Shown here: in pieces, positions 62,023-64,000 of the stretch | How the letters are laid out: every line of letters begins with the position of its first letter | Position numbering within the stretch: position 1 is the first letter of the stretch | Source: Micromonospora sp. NBC_01813 | GTDB taxonomy: Bacteria > Actinomycetota > Actinomycetes > Mycobacteriales > Micromonosporaceae | DNA length: 64,000 nucleotides | Direction: 5' to 3' | Assembly (NCBI RefSeq): GCF_035917335.1 | Contig: NZ_CP109067.1 | Span: 5,393,001-5,457,000, forward strand | Program-made: the position numbers and the translations under genes | The notes under the pieces: model-generated | Database searches by the model: none | What the model was told of the DNA's origin: nothing | What the model saw: the letters and a program-made list of their open reading frames with translations, nothing else

Positions 62023-63381
62023 TCATCGACCGCCGCCCGCGCTCGCGACGGCGGCGACGGTCACCGCCTGGCCGAGATTCGCGACGTACATCGTTCCGTC
62101 CGGCCGGGCCTGCCAGCGCCAGTGGGCGCCGGGCACGGGCCCCGACACCACGGCGGCCCAGTCGCCACATTCGGACGAGCAGAGCTCGACGAGCTGGCCG
62201 GCCTCGCTTTCGTCCAGCGGTCCGCAGAGCACCATCAGGCCGGCCAGCCGGCGGCGGCGGGCCGCGTCGCGCAACACGACGCTGCCGGCCCGGGCCGGGG
62301 CTGCGGCGCGGACAACCTCCCGCAGGTCCGCGATCCGTTCGACGCGATGTGCGCCCGCGGGCACCAGCCTCGGGTCCGGGACCGGGCCGACGGACACGAC
62401 CGGAAGGTGCGGACGCTGCCTGGCCACCTCGAGCAGCAGCGCGGCCACCGCGTCGGCGGCCACCGCCGGATCGCCGGCCACGCTCAACACCCCGTCGAGC
62501 CAGCTCAGGTCCGCGAAGAGGGTGCCGTCGGCGGTACCGCCGACCCTGACCAGCAGCGCCCGGTCGTCAGCCGGGTAGCTGACTGCCGGGTCGGTGGTCG
62601 TAACGTCCCGATGCCAGTGTCCCCGGTGTTCACTGGTCCAGCCCACCGGTGGCCGGGCCGGCGAGCTCAGCCAGGCCCGTAGTCCGTCGGTGCCGGCCAG
62701 CACCGCGTACACCTCGGTATTGGCCGCCGCCGCGGACCCGGTCAGCTCGCCGACACCTCGGCCGACGACGGCCGGCAGCACGGCGTCGGCGGTGAGTTCC
62801 ACTGCGAGCTCACCGCGGCGGCGCAGCAGCGCCGCACGTCGGCGGCGCAGCGCCCGAGCCTGCCTGGCCTGGCCGACGGTACGGCGCACCCAGCCGCCCA
62901 CCCGTCGGCGGGCGAGAAACAGCCCGGTGCCGGTCCCGATCACCACGCAGCCGATCAGCGACAGCACCAGTTTGATGTTCCAGTACGGCCGGCCGGGTGC
63001 CGCAACGCGGCCGGTGCGCACGTCGGGCCCCGCCGCGTCTTCGGGCAGCTGCAGCACCCAACCGGGTCGGGGCAGGTCGCTCGGCTGGGTCAACCCGAAT
63101 CCGTCCGGCTGCGGGCGGCTACGGTTCAACTCGAAGATCTCACCGGCCCGGCCGGGATCGCCCAGGGTGCGTTCGGCGATCGCCGGCAACGACTCGTCCC
63201 GGCTGGCGCCGGGCGGCACCACGTACACCTTGACCTCGACGGTTTCGGCGGCGCCGGCTGGTGCCGGCACCGTGCCGACGCCGATCAGTGCCATCAGTAC
63301 GACGAGAAGTGCCCGTAGTACGACGAGGAGTGCCCGCGGCGCGACGGCGAAGTCGCCACGCCCAGGCGCGATGACTGACAC
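62023..63381 (-). CDS. Membrane protein with LysM-like segment, possibly secretion-locus related
   Basis: A 452-residue protein. GTG at 63381 has AAAGGAG upstream (9-base spacing), and a TTG two codons earlier is the alternative. A signal/anchor (RALLVVLRALLVVLMALIGV) is followed by a secreted LysM-like segment, KVYVVPPGASRDESLPAIAE, RTLGDPGRAGEIFELNRSRP, GWVLQLP. A second helix (NIKLVLSLIGCVVIGTGTGL) and a cytoplasmic part follow, rich in Arg near the membrane, with GTLFADLSWLDGVLSVAGDP. Similar proteins are often found next to ESX-type genes in Micromonosporaceae. The role is unknown. Confidence 0.6.
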   Translation of the reverse strand: MSVIAPGRGDFAVAPRALLVVLRALLVVLMALIGVGTVPAPAGAAETVEVKVYVVPPGASRDESLPAIAERTLGDPGRAGEIFELNRSRPQPDGFGLTQPSDLPRPGWVLQLPEDAAGPDVRTGRVAAPGRPYWNIKLVLSLIGCVVIGTGTGLFLARRRVGGWVRRTVGQARQARALRRRRAALLRRRGELAVELTADAVLPAVVGRGVGELTGSAAAANTEVYAVLAGTDGLRAWLSSPARPPVGWTSEHRGHWHRDVTTTDPAVSYPADDRALLVRVGGTADGTLFADLSWLDGVLSVAGDPAVAADAVAALLLEVARQRPHLPVVSVGPVPDPRLVPAGAHRVERIADLREVVRAAAPARAGSVVLRDAARRRRLAGLMVLCGPLDESEAGQLVELCSSECGDWAAVVSGPVPGAHWRWQARPDGTMYVANLGQAVTVAAVASAGGGR

Positions 63382-63525
63382 GACCAAATGCTCCTTTCCT
63401 GCTTCTTGCGGTCCGGTGGCCCGCACGGATGTGTTCCGGGTCACTGTCGACGGAGAGCTGAACCAGGTCCGGCCGGTGGGCCGTGTTGCGGCCGACATCC
63501 CGCGTCGGACAGATCGAAGGAACCC

Positions 63526-63819
63526 ATGTCGCAAATCACGGTGCCCGGTGACGAACTCGAAGAGGCATCGCAGGCCCTCGCCCGGATGCTGACCTTCGTC
63601 GAATCGGGTCGCGACAGCGACCGGTTCGGCGGCGACATCACCGAGATGTTCGGACCGGGCCGGGTCGCCGACGCCGCCCGAGGCTTCGACCGACGTTGGG
63701 ACGACGGACGGTTCCAGCTCACCCGCCAGACCAAGGACATCCGGGACTCGATCGACCAGATCCTGGAGGGGTTCGCCCGGGTAGACCAGGACTCGGCCAG
63801 CGCGCTGGACGCCCAGTGA
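63526..63819 (+). CDS. Small helical protein, possible WXG100-like component
   Basis: A 97-residue protein starting MSQITVPGDELEEASQALAR after GAAGG. It is acidic and nearly all helical, with helices around residues 8-26 and 45-90 (RVADAARGFDRRWDDGRFQL, IRDSIDQILEGFARVDQDSA). The length and a central Trp-Asp turn fit type VII secretion-associated small proteins, though the WxG tripeptide is WDD here. It overlaps the next gene by 4 bases. It is divergent from the LysM-like membrane protein. Confidence 0.6.
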   Translation: MSQITVPGDELEEASQALARMLTFVESGRDSDRFGGDITEMFGPGRVADAARGFDRRWDDGRFQLTRQTKDIRDSIDQILEGFARVDQDSASALDAQ

Positions 63820-64000
63820 CCGCCCCGCCGACTGCGGCCCGGTTCGTGCTGCGTACGCCCGAATCCTGGCGCTCCTACGATCTCACCGGCGCGGCCCTCG
63901 ACGCGGCTCACCAGGCAGACCGGGCCGGTGTCACCGACCCGGTGGAGCTCGAACGGCTCGACGACGCCCACCGCCAGATCGCCGAACTGCTGAGATCGTT
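63816..64000 (+). CDS. Start of a coupled hypothetical protein, 3' end outside window
   Basis: GTG at 63816 overlaps the previous stop (GTGA). The first 61 codons (VTAPPTAARFVLRTPESWRS, then VTDPVELERLDDAHRQIAEL) are visible. The sequence continues beyond the window. No family can be named from this part. Its tight coupling to the helical protein suggests a joint function, perhaps in a secretion locus. Confidence 0.55.
   Translation, partial: MTAPPTAARFVLRTPESWRSYDLTGAALDAAHQADRAGVTDPVELERLDDAHRQIAELLRS

Overview
The window is GC-rich, shows the typical actinomycete third-position bias, uses GTG and TTG starts often, and carries characteristic actinobacterial families: XRE/DUF5753 with DUF397 pairs, AfsR/SARP regulators, SigE- and SigL-type sigma factors, a PASTA protein, DivIVA-domain proteins, an LAxTG-type cell-wall protein and the edge of a possible type VII secretion locus. 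It is most likely chromosome of a filamentous actinomycete, probably Micromonosporaceae. That placement is inferred from gene content only. No rRNA, tRNA or CRISPR array was recognised.

Layout. 1-9.8 kb: the end of a GH88-like glycuronyl hydrolase coupled to an SDR, an XRE/DUF397 pair, a PASTA membrane protein, a GCS2-like ligase and a divergent YceI/MarR pair. 10-18.8 kb: a large HTH-NTPase regulator, then a leucine/isovalerate-type catabolic cluster (acyl-CoA dehydrogenase, carboxyltransferase, HMG-CoA lyase, biotin carboxylase, TetR) with two matching AACGnnCGTT candidate operators. 18.9-26 kb: a YbaK protein, a SigE-type sigma factor with a lipoprotein, and three GT2-type glycosyltransferases. 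25.9-32.1 kb: a compact minus-strand RiPP-like cluster (MFS exporter, S9 peptidase, 33-residue precursor candidate, B12-type radical SAM enzyme, DUF5825). 32.5-43 kb: defence- and regulation-type genes, including an AbiEi antitoxin with a frameshifted AbiEii toxin and a DUF5615 toxin with two paralogous antitoxin-like genes. 43-50.5 kb: secreted proteins, an HPF-like protein with a possible leader ORF, an acyl-CoA synthetase and a proline/glutamate-repeat wall protein. 50.6-53 kb: a decayed gene next to an IS607-family element (serine recombinase plus TnpB). 53-64 kb: a SigL-type sigma factor with a lipoprotein, three SARP-type regulators (two of them tail-to-tail giants) and the start of a possible secretion module.

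The best candidate for an undescribed system is the RiPP cluster. The tiny gene at 28671-28772 has a strong ribosome binding site, ends in an alternating beta-branched tail (IQVTVTVKIKF) and lies directly before a cobalamin-type radical SAM maturase and a DUF5825 protein. A peptidase and an exporter precede it in the same direction. A structured gap between precursor and maturase could set their expression ratio.

All family names are from recognition of motifs in the translated sequence. No database search was run.
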